14,021 nucleotides of DNA, taken from assembly GCA_017629415.1 (NCBI GenBank), contig JAGBXG010000210.1:1-14021 (forward strand), in the 5' to 3' direction. How positions within the stretch are numbered: position 1 is the first letter of the stretch; each line of letters begins with the position of its first letter. The position numbers and the translations under genes are program-made. Under the pieces are notes generated by a model. That model had not been told where the DNA came from, searched no databases, and worked only from the letters and a program-made list of their open reading frames with translations. Below are positions 1 through 7,271 of this stretch, piece by piece. This stretch comes from Pseudomonadota bacterium. Lineage in GTDB: Bacteria > Myxococcota > Bradymonadia > UBA4248.

Positions 1-1859
1 CATGCCCTGAAGACGAATGCAGCCCCAAAACTTGCGCAGATTTGAACATCACTTGCGGACAGACAGACGACGGATGCGGAAATAGCATCGATTGCGGCAC
101 ATGCCCTGAAGACGAATGCACCCCCAAATCATGCGCAGATTTGAACAAAACCTGCGGACAGACAGACGATGGATGCGGAAATAGCATCGACTGCGGCACA
201 TGCCCGGATGGGCAATCGTGTCAAAATGGCACTTGTCTTTGTGTGCCCAAAACATGCACACAACTCGGTAAAAATTGCGGCAATCTCGATGACGGCTGTG
301 GAAACATCTTAAATTGCGGCTCATGTGCCGACCATCAAACCTGCGAATCCAATATCTGCAAGTCACCGGCAATACGAGATATCTATCCCAAACGCAAAAG
401 CATCAAAGGCTTGCAGCCCGATTTTCAGGATGTCAATCAAGTGATTGGCAATGAAACACACGGCGTTGCCATGAATCTCGTCTGGGAGTTTTGGCAAGCT
501 GAGCAGAAAACCTCATGCGCCGCCGGTGAAGTTCTGTACGATGGCTACTGTTTCAGTCCAAACACGGGAAATCCTGCCCAAACAGCGGCTGCGATTAAAA
601 CCTATAGCGATGCCGGTGTCGTGGTTACTGCTGTGATTTACGGCGTCCCCGCATGGGCGCGCCGAAACTGTGCCTCTGGAAGTGTGGTCGCCCCTTATTT
701 CTGTGCGCCTAAAGATGCAAATGCTAAAGATTATGGCCGTTTCGTCGGCTTCTTAGCCCATTATTTTAACGGTGAAAACGGACACGGCCGAATCGCAGAT
801 TTCGTCATTCATAACGAAGTCAATGCCAGTGAATGGTTCAATATCGGGTGTACCCAAGGCACATGCAACGTCGATACATGGACTTCGGTATATGCAGACA
901 GCTGGAACTGGGCATACGACTATGCCAAAAAAGAACAAAAAGAAGCCAAAGTTCTCATCTCTTTTGAACACCATTTTGGCAATACTTATGATTCGATGTT
1001 GAATAACGCGAGACCTGTTGTCAGCGCACAAACGTTTTTGAGCAAACTCGTGCCTAAACTTGGAAACCGGGATTGGCGCATTGCATGGCACTCCTATCCC
1101 CCCAATTTAGGTGATCCTGCTTTTGGGGCAAATGACTGGCCGCGTATCACTTTTGGCAACATCGGTGTGATTGCAGGCTGGCTTCGCCAACATTATCCAA
1201 GCGATCCCCATGCCTGGGAAATTCAATTGACCGAAAATGGACTCAATGGCAATGGCGCAAGCATGCAGCAACGGCAGCGTACTCAACTGTGTCAGGCTTT
1301 TGAAAATATTTTAGGGACACCGGGAATAGAAAATTTCATCTATCATCGCCTGATCGATATCGCCGAAGAAGGCCTGAATCTCGGGCTTTGGAATGCCGAT
1401 GGCTCTGCCAAACCCGCATGGGAAATCTTTGCTTTAGCCAATCGAAATCTAGGCAATGGCTGGCCGGCATGCGGTTTTCAGCACTTGCCTTATGTCCGCA
1501 TGAAACGCGGTTCCAACAGTTCAAGCATGCATTGGATTACAACGCGTCAGTTTCCAAGCGGATTCCAGTTTGAACGCGCATGGAAAATACTGCGCGAACC
1601 TGCCGAAGGCACCCGAATGGTCTATGAATGCCGTGTTGGTGGTGCAAATGGCAATCATGCCATGATTTCGACCGATCCCTCGTGCGAAGGACAATTCAAC
1701 ATGGGGCCTATGGGGTATGTTTATACGTCTCAAGTCACTGGCACATCCCCCATCTATCGCTGTTATGTCAACACCAACGGTTCACACTTTGTATCCCCGG
1801 CATCTAACTGTGAAGGTCAGAAAACCGAAAGCCTGATCGGATATGCCATCCAGGAGTAA
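1..1859 (+). CDS. Secreted Cys-rich repeat protein with DUF5722 glycosidase-like domain (5' partial)
   Basis: The frame is open to the left edge, so the N-terminus and any signal peptide lie outside the window; the Met at 42 is only internal. Nucleotides 3-200 encode two near-identical 33-residue Cys-rich units (six Cys each, with DDGCGN), and a diverged third unit runs to about 360. Such repeats are common in extracellular proteins of Myxococcota. From about 420 to 1450 the protein matches my knowledge of DUF5722, a clan-A-like TIM barrel. An HNEVN motif places a likely acid/base Glu at 816-818, and LTENG a likely nucleophile Glu at 1233-1235; HSYPPNLGDP and YHRLIDIAEEGLNLGLW also fit the family. 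Two C-terminal repeats (about 1617-1690 and 1747-1817), each Tyr-x-Cys with a downstream His and a Cys-Glu-Gly, resemble DUF5648-type units. The expected role is a secreted, possibly carbohydrate-active, disulfide-rich enzyme; the substrate is unknown. The stop lies 5 bp before the next gene. Confidence 0.85.
   Translation, partial: CPEDECSPKTCADLNITCGQTDDGCGNSIDCGTCPEDECTPKSCADLNKTCGQTDDGCGNSIDCGTCPDGQSCQNGTCLCVPKTCTQLGKNCGNLDDGCGNILNCGSCADHQTCESNICKSPAIRDIYPKRKSIKGLQPDFQDVNQVIGNETHGVAMNLVWEFWQAEQKTSCAAGEVLYDGYCFSPNTGNPAQTAAAIKTYSDAGVVVTAVIYGVPAWARRNCASGSVVAPYFCAPKDANAKDYGRFVGFLAHYFNGENGHGRIADFVIHNEVNASEWFNIGCTQGTCNVDTWTSVYADSWNWAYDYAKKEQKEAKVLISFEHHFGNTYDSMLNNARPVVSAQTFLSKLVPKLGNRDWRIAWHSYPPNLGDPAFGANDWPRITFGNIGVIAGWLRQHYPSDPHAWEIQLTENGLNGNGASMQQRQRTQLCQAFENILGTPGIENFIYHRLIDIAEEGLNLGLWNADGSAKPAWEIFALANRNLGNGWPACGFQHLPYVRMKRGSNSSSMHWITTRQFPSGFQFERAWKILREPAEGTRMVYECRVGGANGNHAMISTDPSCEGQFNMGPMGYVYTSQVTGTSPIYRCYVNTNGSHFVSPASNCEGQKTESLIGYAIQE
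3..200 (+). repeat. Two tandem 99-bp units encoding Cys-rich repeats
   Basis: Unit 1 (3-101) and unit 2 (102-200) are the same length and differ at only a few positions, for example a Ser codon versus a Thr codon after the second Cys codon. Period 99 bp equals 33 codons, so the frame is kept. A diverged unit follows at about 201-345. The array runs off the left edge, so the copy number is unknown. The low divergence points to recent duplication or ongoing homogenisation. Confidence 0.9.
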
Positions 1860-1863
1860 AGCC

Positions 1864-3219
1864 ATGATAAACTATTATTACTGCGCCTCAGATATTGCTT
1901 TAGAAACAGATATCCATGGCATTCAAACCGTCAAACGCGCGTCACAACCTGTCACCTTGACACCAGTTCGAACGCACATCATCGATTTTTTGCTGAAATA
2001 TCCCAAGGCCTCTTTCGATGAAATCGTGGCTGCTTTAGCCATGATGACCGGCAAACCGCCTGTGCCGGCTTCTGTTGCCTCCGATCTTGAAGAACTCGGA
2101 CGCATGCATCTCATCGCCTGCCAAACATTGCCGCCGCGCCTCAACATGCCCTATCCCATCGACCATACCTGCGAATGCTGCGGTTGTTCCTGTCTTGCAC
2201 AACTCGTTGGACCTTTAACAGACAATGAGCATGCCAATATCCTGGATGCCCATCAGGATTTAGCTGCTTCCGGCGCTGTACCCGCCGATGTCAATCCCAT
2301 TATGAAAGGCCTTAAACCCGATGGCACATGCCTGCATTTTCTCAATTTTCCCGGCAAACGATGTTTCTTTTTGGGAGATGACAATCTTTGCAAAATTCAC
2401 GGCAAATTCGGTGCCATGAAAAAACCGGCAGCTTGCCGGCGATTCCCTCTGATTGCCATTCGCACAGAATCTGAAATCAGAATCGGCATCAAACCTTATT
2501 GCTATGCCAATATGCGCGTATGCAAACTCGAACCGGCAGCATCGGATGCCCTTGCCTGGTACGAAGCGGCTCAATCCACGCCAAACACAGCACATCTCGA
2601 TGCTCAGCATCGCGAGATGAAAATCATGCTCGACGACTTAATCGAAAATGCCGCCTTCCGTCCCGTGATACGCGTCCCCGATCCCGACGAAGCCTTACAA
2701 GCCTCTTTGCAAGAAACTCAGATTCTCAGCTGGCTTCAAAGCCCCATCCCCTTTGCAGGCTTGCTTGCTTCGCTCATGCAAGGTGCCCCCTCAAAACTCG
2801 AGACATTCCCTAAACCCTTTATCCAAGACGTCCAGCGTGCTTTCAAAACACTTGCGGGAATGCTCAAGACCGAAGCCGATAAACTTGGCACCACCCCACA
2901 TGCCAAACATGCACACGATTTGTGCGCATTGCTTGAAAAACCACTGACAAATTTTGATTGTCTCAAACCAGATCATCCCTTTGGCAAATATGTGCGCATC
3001 GCCTTATATGAAGCCGTATTCCTCCGCGAAACCTCGCGATTTCCTGCCGTATCCCTGGGAACCTTCGCTCTGGCTTTAGGCGCACTGGCAGCCGCTCAAG
3101 ACCCCAACAACGCTGACACGCATTTCACAGCCTGGATGCGTCTGTTTGCACAAACCCAAGCTTTCTCCATGCTATTTCCGACACCGCAAGCCATGGCAGC
3201 CCTGGCACGACATCTCTAA
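1864..3219 (+). CDS. YkgJ-type Cys-cluster (Fe/Zn-chelating) protein
   Basis: This is a 451-residue protein. I start it at 1864 because AGGAG at 1852-1856 sits 7 nt upstream; an in-frame ATG at 1843 lies inside the upstream gene and has no such site. A dense Cys cluster (C103, C105, C106, C108, C110) is followed by C156, C167, C176 and C191 in a context (CLHFL, then DDNLCKIHGKFG, then KKPAACRRFPL) typical of the YkgJ/UPF0153 family and of FliB-like flagellin lysine methylases. These families are thought to bind Fe or Zn through the Cys residues. Residues about 30-85 resemble a PqqD-like winged-helix segment (inference). The C-terminal 230 residues are helical with no family I recognise. No signal peptide is visible, so it is probably cytoplasmic. 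It overlaps no neighbour and is probably co-transcribed with the upstream gene. Confidence 0.85.
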   Translation: MINYYYCASDIALETDIHGIQTVKRASQPVTLTPVRTHIIDFLLKYPKASFDEIVAALAMMTGKPPVPASVASDLEELGRMHLIACQTLPPRLNMPYPIDHTCECCGCSCLAQLVGPLTDNEHANILDAHQDLAASGAVPADVNPIMKGLKPDGTCLHFLNFPGKRCFFLGDDNLCKIHGKFGAMKKPAACRRFPLIAIRTESEIRIGIKPYCYANMRVCKLEPAASDALAWYEAAQSTPNTAHLDAQHREMKIMLDDLIENAAFRPVIRVPDPDEALQASLQETQILSWLQSPIPFAGLLASLMQGAPSKLETFPKPFIQDVQRAFKTLAGMLKTEADKLGTTPHAKHAHDLCALLEKPLTNFDCLKPDHPFGKYVRIALYEAVFLRETSRFPAVSLGTFALALGALAAAQDPNNADTHFTAWMRLFAQTQAFSMLFPTPQAMAALARHL

Positions 3220-3250
3220 AACATATCCAAACAAGGTATTTTCCATGGAA

Positions 3251-3383
3251 GGGGGCCGAGCCCCCTGCGGCGCTATTTGCTGCGCAAATACGCGCCTACC
3301 CCCAACCGGTGCTTTGCCCCTGACCCCACCAAAGGGCGCTGCCCTTTGGAAACCTGCCAAGGGGCTGAGCCCCTTGGAACCCA
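3251..3383. repeat. 133-bp multi-hairpin dispersed repeat, copy A
   Basis: This GC-rich block starts 31 bp after the stop of the Cys-cluster gene. It is built from five consecutive short hairpins: GGGGGC / GCCCCC around CGA; a longer one with TATTTGC / GCAAATA arms flanked by GGCGC / GCGCC; an imperfect one with a TTT loop; CCAAAGGGC / GCCCTTTGG around GCT; and CCAAGGGGC / GCCCCTTGG around TGA. A second copy of the same length and orientation lies at 11585-11717, with 5 mismatches in 133. Both strands contain Met-started open frames through it, but these are by-products of the repeat. It looks like a REP/REPIN-type or non-autonomous element. Confidence 0.9.
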
Positions 3384-3387
3384 ACAT

Positions 3388-3423
3388 AAAAAAAGCGGCG
3401 TTCTGTTGAACGCCGCATTTTTT
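3388..3423. terminator. Bidirectional rho-independent terminator between the YkgJ-type gene and dnaK
   Basis: Perfect 8-bp stem GCGGCGTT (3395-3402) / AACGCCGC (3409-3416) with a 6-nt loop. It is preceded by seven A (3388-3394) and followed by a T run (3418-3423), so it can end transcripts on both strands. On the minus strand it lies 10 nt past the dnaK stop; on the plus strand it would end read-through from the Cys-cluster gene and repeat copy A. It sits between convergent genes, as expected. Confidence 0.9.
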
Positions 3424-3432
3424 ATGCATTGT

Positions 3433-5331
3433 TTACATATTTTCAGTGCCGGGTTGCGGTCCCTGAGGTCCTTGCTGCTGTTGCTGTGCAGCTTTTTCAG
3501 CTTCCTCGCGTTCGCGGTCTGCTTTTTCTTTTTCGTAGACGCAGTCATACCACTGGCAGCTGCATGCAGACAGTTCGTTTGACATGGCTTCGAGTTCTTC
3601 GGTGGTGACTTCGTCATTCGCGAGTACAGCATCCGCGCGTTCAAGGAGAGGCGGTGTCATCTTCTTGAGTTCGTCGCTGGCCAAGTCGGAGTTTTCGCGC
3701 TGCAAACGTGAGATACTGAAAACAAAGCTTTGAAGTTTATTTTTAGCGACCAGGTGAGCCTTGCGAGCTTCGTCGGCCTCGCGAGCCGCTTCAGCATCGG
3801 CGATAGCACTGCGGATTTCGTCATCGGTAAGGCCGCCGGCGCCCATCAAAACGAGAGATTCTGTTTTATTTGTTTTCTTGTTTGTAGCCGAAACCCGGAG
3901 CACACCGTTGGCATCGATATCAAAGGCGACTTCAATTTGCGGCACTGCGCGCGGTGCGGGTTCGATGCCAGCCAATTCAAATTGTCCGAGGAATCGATTT
4001 TCAGCAGCGAAATGTCTTTCCCCTTGATAGACGTTAATGGTGACGCTTTCCTGGTTATCGACGGTTGTACTGAAGAGTTTAGTTTTCTTTGTTGGAATGG
4101 TGGTATTGCGGTCGATGAGAGAAATCATCAAGCCGCCGTTGGCTTCAACACCAAGTGTGAGCGGTGTGACATCGAGCAAAACGATATCGTGGACATCGCC
4201 GGCCAAAACGCCGCCCTGAATCGCAGCACCGAGTGCGACGACTTCATCGGGATTGAGGCTGTGATTGGGGGCACGTCCGAAATAACGTTCGACTTCGGCC
4301 TGAACGAGAGGAATGCGGGTAGAACCGCCGACGAACAGGACTTCAGAGACATCACTGGGTTTGAGTCCGGCATCTTCGAAAGCCCGTTTACAGCAATCCA
4401 GGCTGCGTTCGATGAGCGGCCGGATCATGGCTTCGAGCTGAGCACGTGATAAGGTGGTACGGAGATGTTTGGGTCCGGTTTGATCTGCGGTCAGGAAAGG
4501 CAGATAAATTTCCGTCTGAACCATGGACGACAGTTCCATTTTCGCTTTTTCTGCGGCTTCACGGACGCGTTGAATAATCATGGAATCGCCGCGGACATCG
4601 AGTCCTGTTTCAGCTTTAAACTGATCGAGCAGCATATCAAGAATGGCTTGATCGATATCATCGCCGCCAAGATGCGAGTCACCGTTTGTGGCCAGGACTT
4701 CGATGACACCACCGCCGATTTCGAGGATGGAGATATCAAAGGTGCCGCCGCCGAAGTCGTAGATGGCGACTTTTTCTTCGCGATCTTTATCGACACCGTA
4801 AGCCAGAGCTGCAGCAGTCGGTTCATTAATGATACGGCGCACATTCAAGCCTGCAATTTCGCCGGCAACTTGTGTGGCACGGCGCTGTGCATCATTAAAA
4901 TAAGCCGGAACTGTGATGACAGCTTCTTTGACCTGTGTACCGAGATAATTTTCAGCACATTGTTTAAATTTGGACAAAATTTGTGCTGAAACTTCGCTGG
5001 GGCTGTAAACTTTGCCCATAATCCGCACGCCTAAATCGCCGTTAAGCTGATCGCATGTCTCATAAGGCACGCTTTTTCTGTCGGCTTCGGGCACTTCATC
5101 ATAACGTTTTCCCATGAAACGTTTGATGGAATAAATGGTGCCTTGCGGATTAACAAGGCACTGACGTCTGGCCAAATCGCCGACCAAAATACCGTCATTT
5201 TCCGTATATCCGACAACGCTGGGGGTGACACGGCTGCCTTCTGCATTGGCGATGACGACAGCTTTACCGCCTTCAAAAATGCTCAATACAGAATTTGTTG
5301 TTCCAAGATCGATTCCTATAATAGATGACAT
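3433..5331 (-). CDS. dnaK: Hsp70 chaperone DnaK
   Basis: This 632-residue, near full-length Hsp70 couples ATP hydrolysis to binding and release of unfolded polypeptides in the cytoplasm. All three signatures are visible: IGIDLGTTNS (5-14), VAIYDFGGGTFDIS (188-201) and VLFVGGSTRIPLVQ (331-344). The interdomain linker is DIVLLDVTPLTLG (382-394), then come the substrate-binding domain (about 395-500) and the helical lid. The start is supported by AAAGGAT 7 nt upstream (complement of 5339-5345). Oddities: the lid carries three Cys (C590, C592, C597) and C313/C314 are adjacent in the nucleotide-binding domain. The tail is Gln-rich with Gly-Pro repeats instead of the usual acidic EEVD-like end. No grpE, dnaJ or hrcA lies beside it, and I see no CIRCE operator upstream. 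It may be one of several DnaK paralogues. Confidence 0.97.
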   Translation of the reverse strand: MSSIIGIDLGTTNSVLSIFEGGKAVVIANAEGSRVTPSVVGYTENDGILVGDLARRQCLVNPQGTIYSIKRFMGKRYDEVPEADRKSVPYETCDQLNGDLGVRIMGKVYSPSEVSAQILSKFKQCAENYLGTQVKEAVITVPAYFNDAQRRATQVAGEIAGLNVRRIINEPTAAALAYGVDKDREEKVAIYDFGGGTFDISILEIGGGVIEVLATNGDSHLGGDDIDQAILDMLLDQFKAETGLDVRGDSMIIQRVREAAEKAKMELSSMVQTEIYLPFLTADQTGPKHLRTTLSRAQLEAMIRPLIERSLDCCKRAFEDAGLKPSDVSEVLFVGGSTRIPLVQAEVERYFGRAPNHSLNPDEVVALGAAIQGGVLAGDVHDIVLLDVTPLTLGVEANGGLMISLIDRNTTIPTKKTKLFSTTVDNQESVTINVYQGERHFAAENRFLGQFELAGIEPAPRAVPQIEVAFDIDANGVLRVSATNKKTNKTESLVLMGAGGLTDDEIRSAIADAEAAREADEARKAHLVAKNKLQSFVFSISRLQRENSDLASDELKKMTPPLLERADAVLANDEVTTEELEAMSNELSACSCQWYDCVYEKEKADREREEAEKAAQQQQQGPQGPQPGTENM

Positions 5332-5676
5332 TGTTTTATCCTTTATTCATATCAAAACTCTGTCGGCTCATCATGCCGACCAAACAAAAAACATATTTGT
5401 CCCCAAACTCATCTTGGCAAGCCCCGCAAATTAAAAAACACATTTCTCAAGTGTATGAGTCACGGTTGTCAAATACCAAAGCTGATTGGCAATGAAGTTT
5501 GGCATAAGTCAGATTTAAAAAATGGCCATTTTGTTGCAGTTCGTACTTTTTTTACGTTGAATGAGAAGTGCAAAATGAAGTATCTTATAGCGAGTTCTAT
5601 CAACGCCGGGATCGCCGGATTACATCAAAATTGAATTGAAGCATTCTGCGTCCTGTATCATTACAAAGAGGATAAA
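5332..5676. promoter_or_regulatory. Divergent intergenic region between dnaK and the RRM gene
   Basis: This 345-bp AT-rich spacer must hold the promoters of both genes. Visible elements are the dnaK Shine-Dalgarno (5339-5345, minus strand) and a 6-bp hairpin GTCGGC / GCCGAC at 5362-5380 in what would be the dnaK leader. There is also a weak plus-strand promoter candidate: TTGAAT at 5557-5562, 18-bp spacer, TATCTT at 5581-5586. A GAGGA site at 5668-5672 serves the RRM gene. I found no CIRCE and no convincing sigma-32 site. The promoter call is tentative. Confidence 0.5.
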
Positions 5677-6153
5677 ATGTCGAAAAAGCTGTTTGTAGGC
5701 GGCTTAGCATGGGCCACAACTGACGACACTCTTCATGCTGCCTTTGCACCGTTTGGTGAAATCATTGAAGCCAAAGTCATTTGTGAACGCCAAACCGGTC
5801 GTTCTCGCGGGTTTGGATTTGTAACTTTTGTCAATGATACCGATGCAGATGCCGCACGTGAAGCTCTGCATGGACAAACTATTGATGGGCGAACGATACG
5901 CATTGATTCTGCCGATCAGGCCGTCAAACGTTCTGCCTCCGATGAAAAGAAACGTCCCCGAAACTTTACGCGCGAAAATCGTCCAAACACAGAAACTCGC
6001 GAGGCTAACGAACGCCGTCCGCGTCATTCCGAACGCCCTAAATATGTTGCCCCCAACGATTTTCCTCAAGACACAGTCGCCAATCGCCGCGACACGCGAA
6101 AAAAAGATCGTAAAAGCGATCGTGATCGCTACGAAGACGAAGAACGTTGGTAA
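5677..6153 (+). CDS. RRM-domain RNA-binding protein with charged tail
   Basis: This 158-residue protein starts with a single RNA-recognition motif (about 3-80). RNP2 is LFVGGL (5-10) and RNP1 is RGFGFVTF (44-51), with the aromatic residues that stack on RNA bases conserved. The second half is a highly charged, disordered tail rich in Arg, Asp, Glu and Lys. Bacterial proteins of this form bind single-stranded RNA and in some groups are induced by cold; that role is inferred from the family. The start is supported by GAGGA at 5668-5672, 4 nt upstream. It is transcribed away from dnaK. A 40-nt hairpin at 6172-6211 follows its stop and may end or stabilise the transcript. Confidence 0.93.
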   Translation: MSKKLFVGGLAWATTDDTLHAAFAPFGEIIEAKVICERQTGRSRGFGFVTFVNDTDADAAREALHGQTIDGRTIRIDSADQAVKRSASDEKKRPRNFTRENRPNTETREANERRPRHSERPKYVAPNDFPQDTVANRRDTRKKDRKSDRDRYEDEERW

Positions 6154-6171
6154 CATTTAAGCTTTATAATT

Positions 6172-6211
6172 CAGGCTTTGCTATGCCGGTTCCCGGCATA
6201 CGCAAGCCCTG
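6172..6211 (+). terminator. Strong 40-nt hairpin after the RRM gene
   Basis: The inner stem is a perfect 8 bp, TATGCCGG (6182-6189) / CCGGCATA (6193-6200), with a TTC loop. An outer stem pairs CAGGCTT (6172-6178) with AAGCCCTG (6204-6211) across a one-base bulge. No T run follows on the plus strand, so it is not a classic intrinsic terminator. It could be a 3' stabilising structure or a REP-like palindrome. Confidence 0.5.
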
Positions 6212-6271
6212 GTTGGAGAATCAAAAAAGAACCCAAACATCAGTTATGATTTTATTTGTGATGATGAGGGT

Positions 6272-6466
6272 ATGTTTGTTGGCGAAAATATGGAAGACCG
6301 AAACATCAACGCATTTTCGATTCTTCCTTACCGTATGCATATCTTTCAGCAGCCTTTGTTCGGAAATATTCTCATGTGTGCCACAGATAAAAATACTGGC
6401 GAATATGCAGACGAATTTGATGTCACAGAAGCCAAACGTATTCTTAGCGAACTTTACATGATTTAG
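6272..6466 (+). CDS. Small hypothetical protein (64 aa)
   Basis: I do not recognise this family. The frame is closed by a stop just upstream of the ATG at 6272, which fixes that as the earliest ATG; GAGGG lies only 1 nt before it, so initiation there is doubtful, and the Met at 6290 is the alternative. Codon use looks like that of the flanking genes, and the C-terminal half (NTGEYADEFDVTEAKRILSE) has the composition of a folded protein. No signal peptide or membrane segment is seen. It ends 13 bp before the next gene, so the two may be co-transcribed. Confidence 0.5.
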   Translation: MFVGENMEDRNINAFSILPYRMHIFQQPLFGNILMCATDKNTGEYADEFDVTEAKRILSELYMI

Positions 6467-6479
6467 GCAGTCAATAAAG

Positions 6480-6965
6480 ATGATTATTAAAAAACAAAAA
6501 AAAGACATAAACAGGCGACGTGCTTTTGAGATGGCATTGGACAAAGCAAAGTTTCAGGCGGTTGTTGCAGACCATGCCGAACAAATGTTGCAGAACTGGT
6601 GTCTGATGGAATATTGCCGTTGTTATCGTCACGATTTAGCAGAGACATATGAGCATTGGCGTACAGAGCTTGAGACGCAGCTCAACACCATAGCACGAAA
6701 ACTCGTAAAGGGCGACAAGCTCAAATGGACGAAACAAGTGATGATTCACGAAGAAGAGTTTAATCATGCAGAGAATGTGTTTAATGCCTGTCGCGTTAAA
6801 TTCAGACATGAAAACAGAGGTGGATTAGGAATTACAGAAAAGGAACAACATACTGTTTGCAGTCATTGTGCTAATGAAATCTACGATATCATAGAATGCA
6901 TGGCATCACAGGATATTACGGTTTACACTGACGGCAGATTCCCACCTATGGAAACACTTAAATAG
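6480..6965 (+). CDS. Hypothetical Cys/His-containing helical protein (161 aa)
   Basis: I do not recognise this family. The protein begins with a very basic stretch (KKQKKDINRRR) and is then mostly charged and helical. It has seven Cys (C41, C46, C48, C104, C127, C130, C140), including CxC at 46-48 and CxxC at 127-130, and several His, which could bind a metal; that is inference only. Initiation at 6480 is supported weakly by AGGCAG 9 nt upstream; a Met at 6531 is an alternative. There is no signal peptide. It lies directly upstream of the decayed IS200/IS605-type end. Confidence 0.65.
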   Translation: MIIKKQKKDINRRRAFEMALDKAKFQAVVADHAEQMLQNWCLMEYCRCYRHDLAETYEHWRTELETQLNTIARKLVKGDKLKWTKQVMIHEEEFNHAENVFNACRVKFRHENRGGLGITEKEQHTVCSHCANEIYDIIECMASQDITVYTDGRFPPMETLK

Positions 6966-7075
6966 TTGACAGTATGGACTATTCGAGGAAACATGAAGCC
7001 CAATTCGTGAGAATGGACAAATCAAATTCTAATGAATTTGAAGCCCACCGCCTTTAGCTGGTGGGTAGTTCCATC
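6966..7075 (+). mobile_element. IS200/IS605-type right-end relic (possible omega-RNA 3' end)
   Basis: The stretch ends in an imperfect hairpin with arms CCCACC (7044-7049) and GGTGGG (7060-7065) around a CTTTAG core, in the context GAAGCCCACC then GGTGGGTAGTTCC. That form is typical of the subterminal hairpin at IS200/IS605 right ends, recognised by the HUH transposase TnpA. Just upstream is a perfect 7-bp hairpin CAAATTC (7023-7029) / GAATTTG (7034-7040), and before it GGAAACATGAAGCCC. In TnpB-carrying elements this part encodes the 3' scaffold of the guide RNA. No tnpA, tnpB or left end is present, so it is a relic or solo end. Assignment is by motif memory, not by search. Confidence 0.55.
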
Positions 7076-7132
7076 TCTCTTTATTTTTGCGGTGTGCTCA
7101 TGTCGTACAAACGAACGAATAAAACAGATGAA

Positions 7133-7176
7133 CCCGGCTATTGACGGCAGCGCCGTCAATACACCGGGCTTTTTTT
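7133..7176 (+). terminator. Strong rho-independent terminator
   Basis: CCCGG (7133-7137) pairs with CCGGG (7164-7168). Inside is an unbroken 10-bp stem TATTGACGGC (7139-7148) / GCCGTCAATA (7152-7161) with an AGC loop. The hairpin is followed by C and seven T (7170-7176). It would end plus-strand transcripts from the small genes and the IS200/IS605-like relic upstream. Confidence 0.88.
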
Positions 7177-7226
7177 ATACAGATAAACGCCAGCTACGTC
7201 CGACCTCACGGGATTTGTTTCACTAT

Positions 7227-7271
7227 GCAAAAACTGATTTACTTCGTTTATCGAAGTTATCCGTTTTTGCA
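7227..7271. repeat. Long imperfect hairpin
   Basis: The outer arms TGCAAAAAC (from 7227 without the leading T) and GTTTTTGCA (7263-7271) pair fully. The inner arms ACTTCG (7241-7246) and CGAAGT (7252-7257) pair around TTTAT, with GAT / ATC pairing between the two sets. The structure is present on both strands. It has no obvious T run for termination and no known RNA family that I recognise. Confidence 0.65.

Noticed and set aside
3172..3429. Minus-strand frame through repeat copy A (and its equivalent at 11509-11718)
   Set aside because: The similar translated products come only from the dispersed hairpin element; composition is unlike real proteins and known coding sequences abut it.
3730..4449. 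239-residue plus-strand frame opposite dnaK
   Set aside because: Complementary shadow of the highly conserved dnaK coding strand; no ribosome site or family resemblance.
5362..5380. CIRCE or heat-shock operator upstream of dnaK
   Set aside because: The hairpin here is only 6 bp and does not match the CIRCE arms, and no convincing sigma-32 boxes were found in the spacer.
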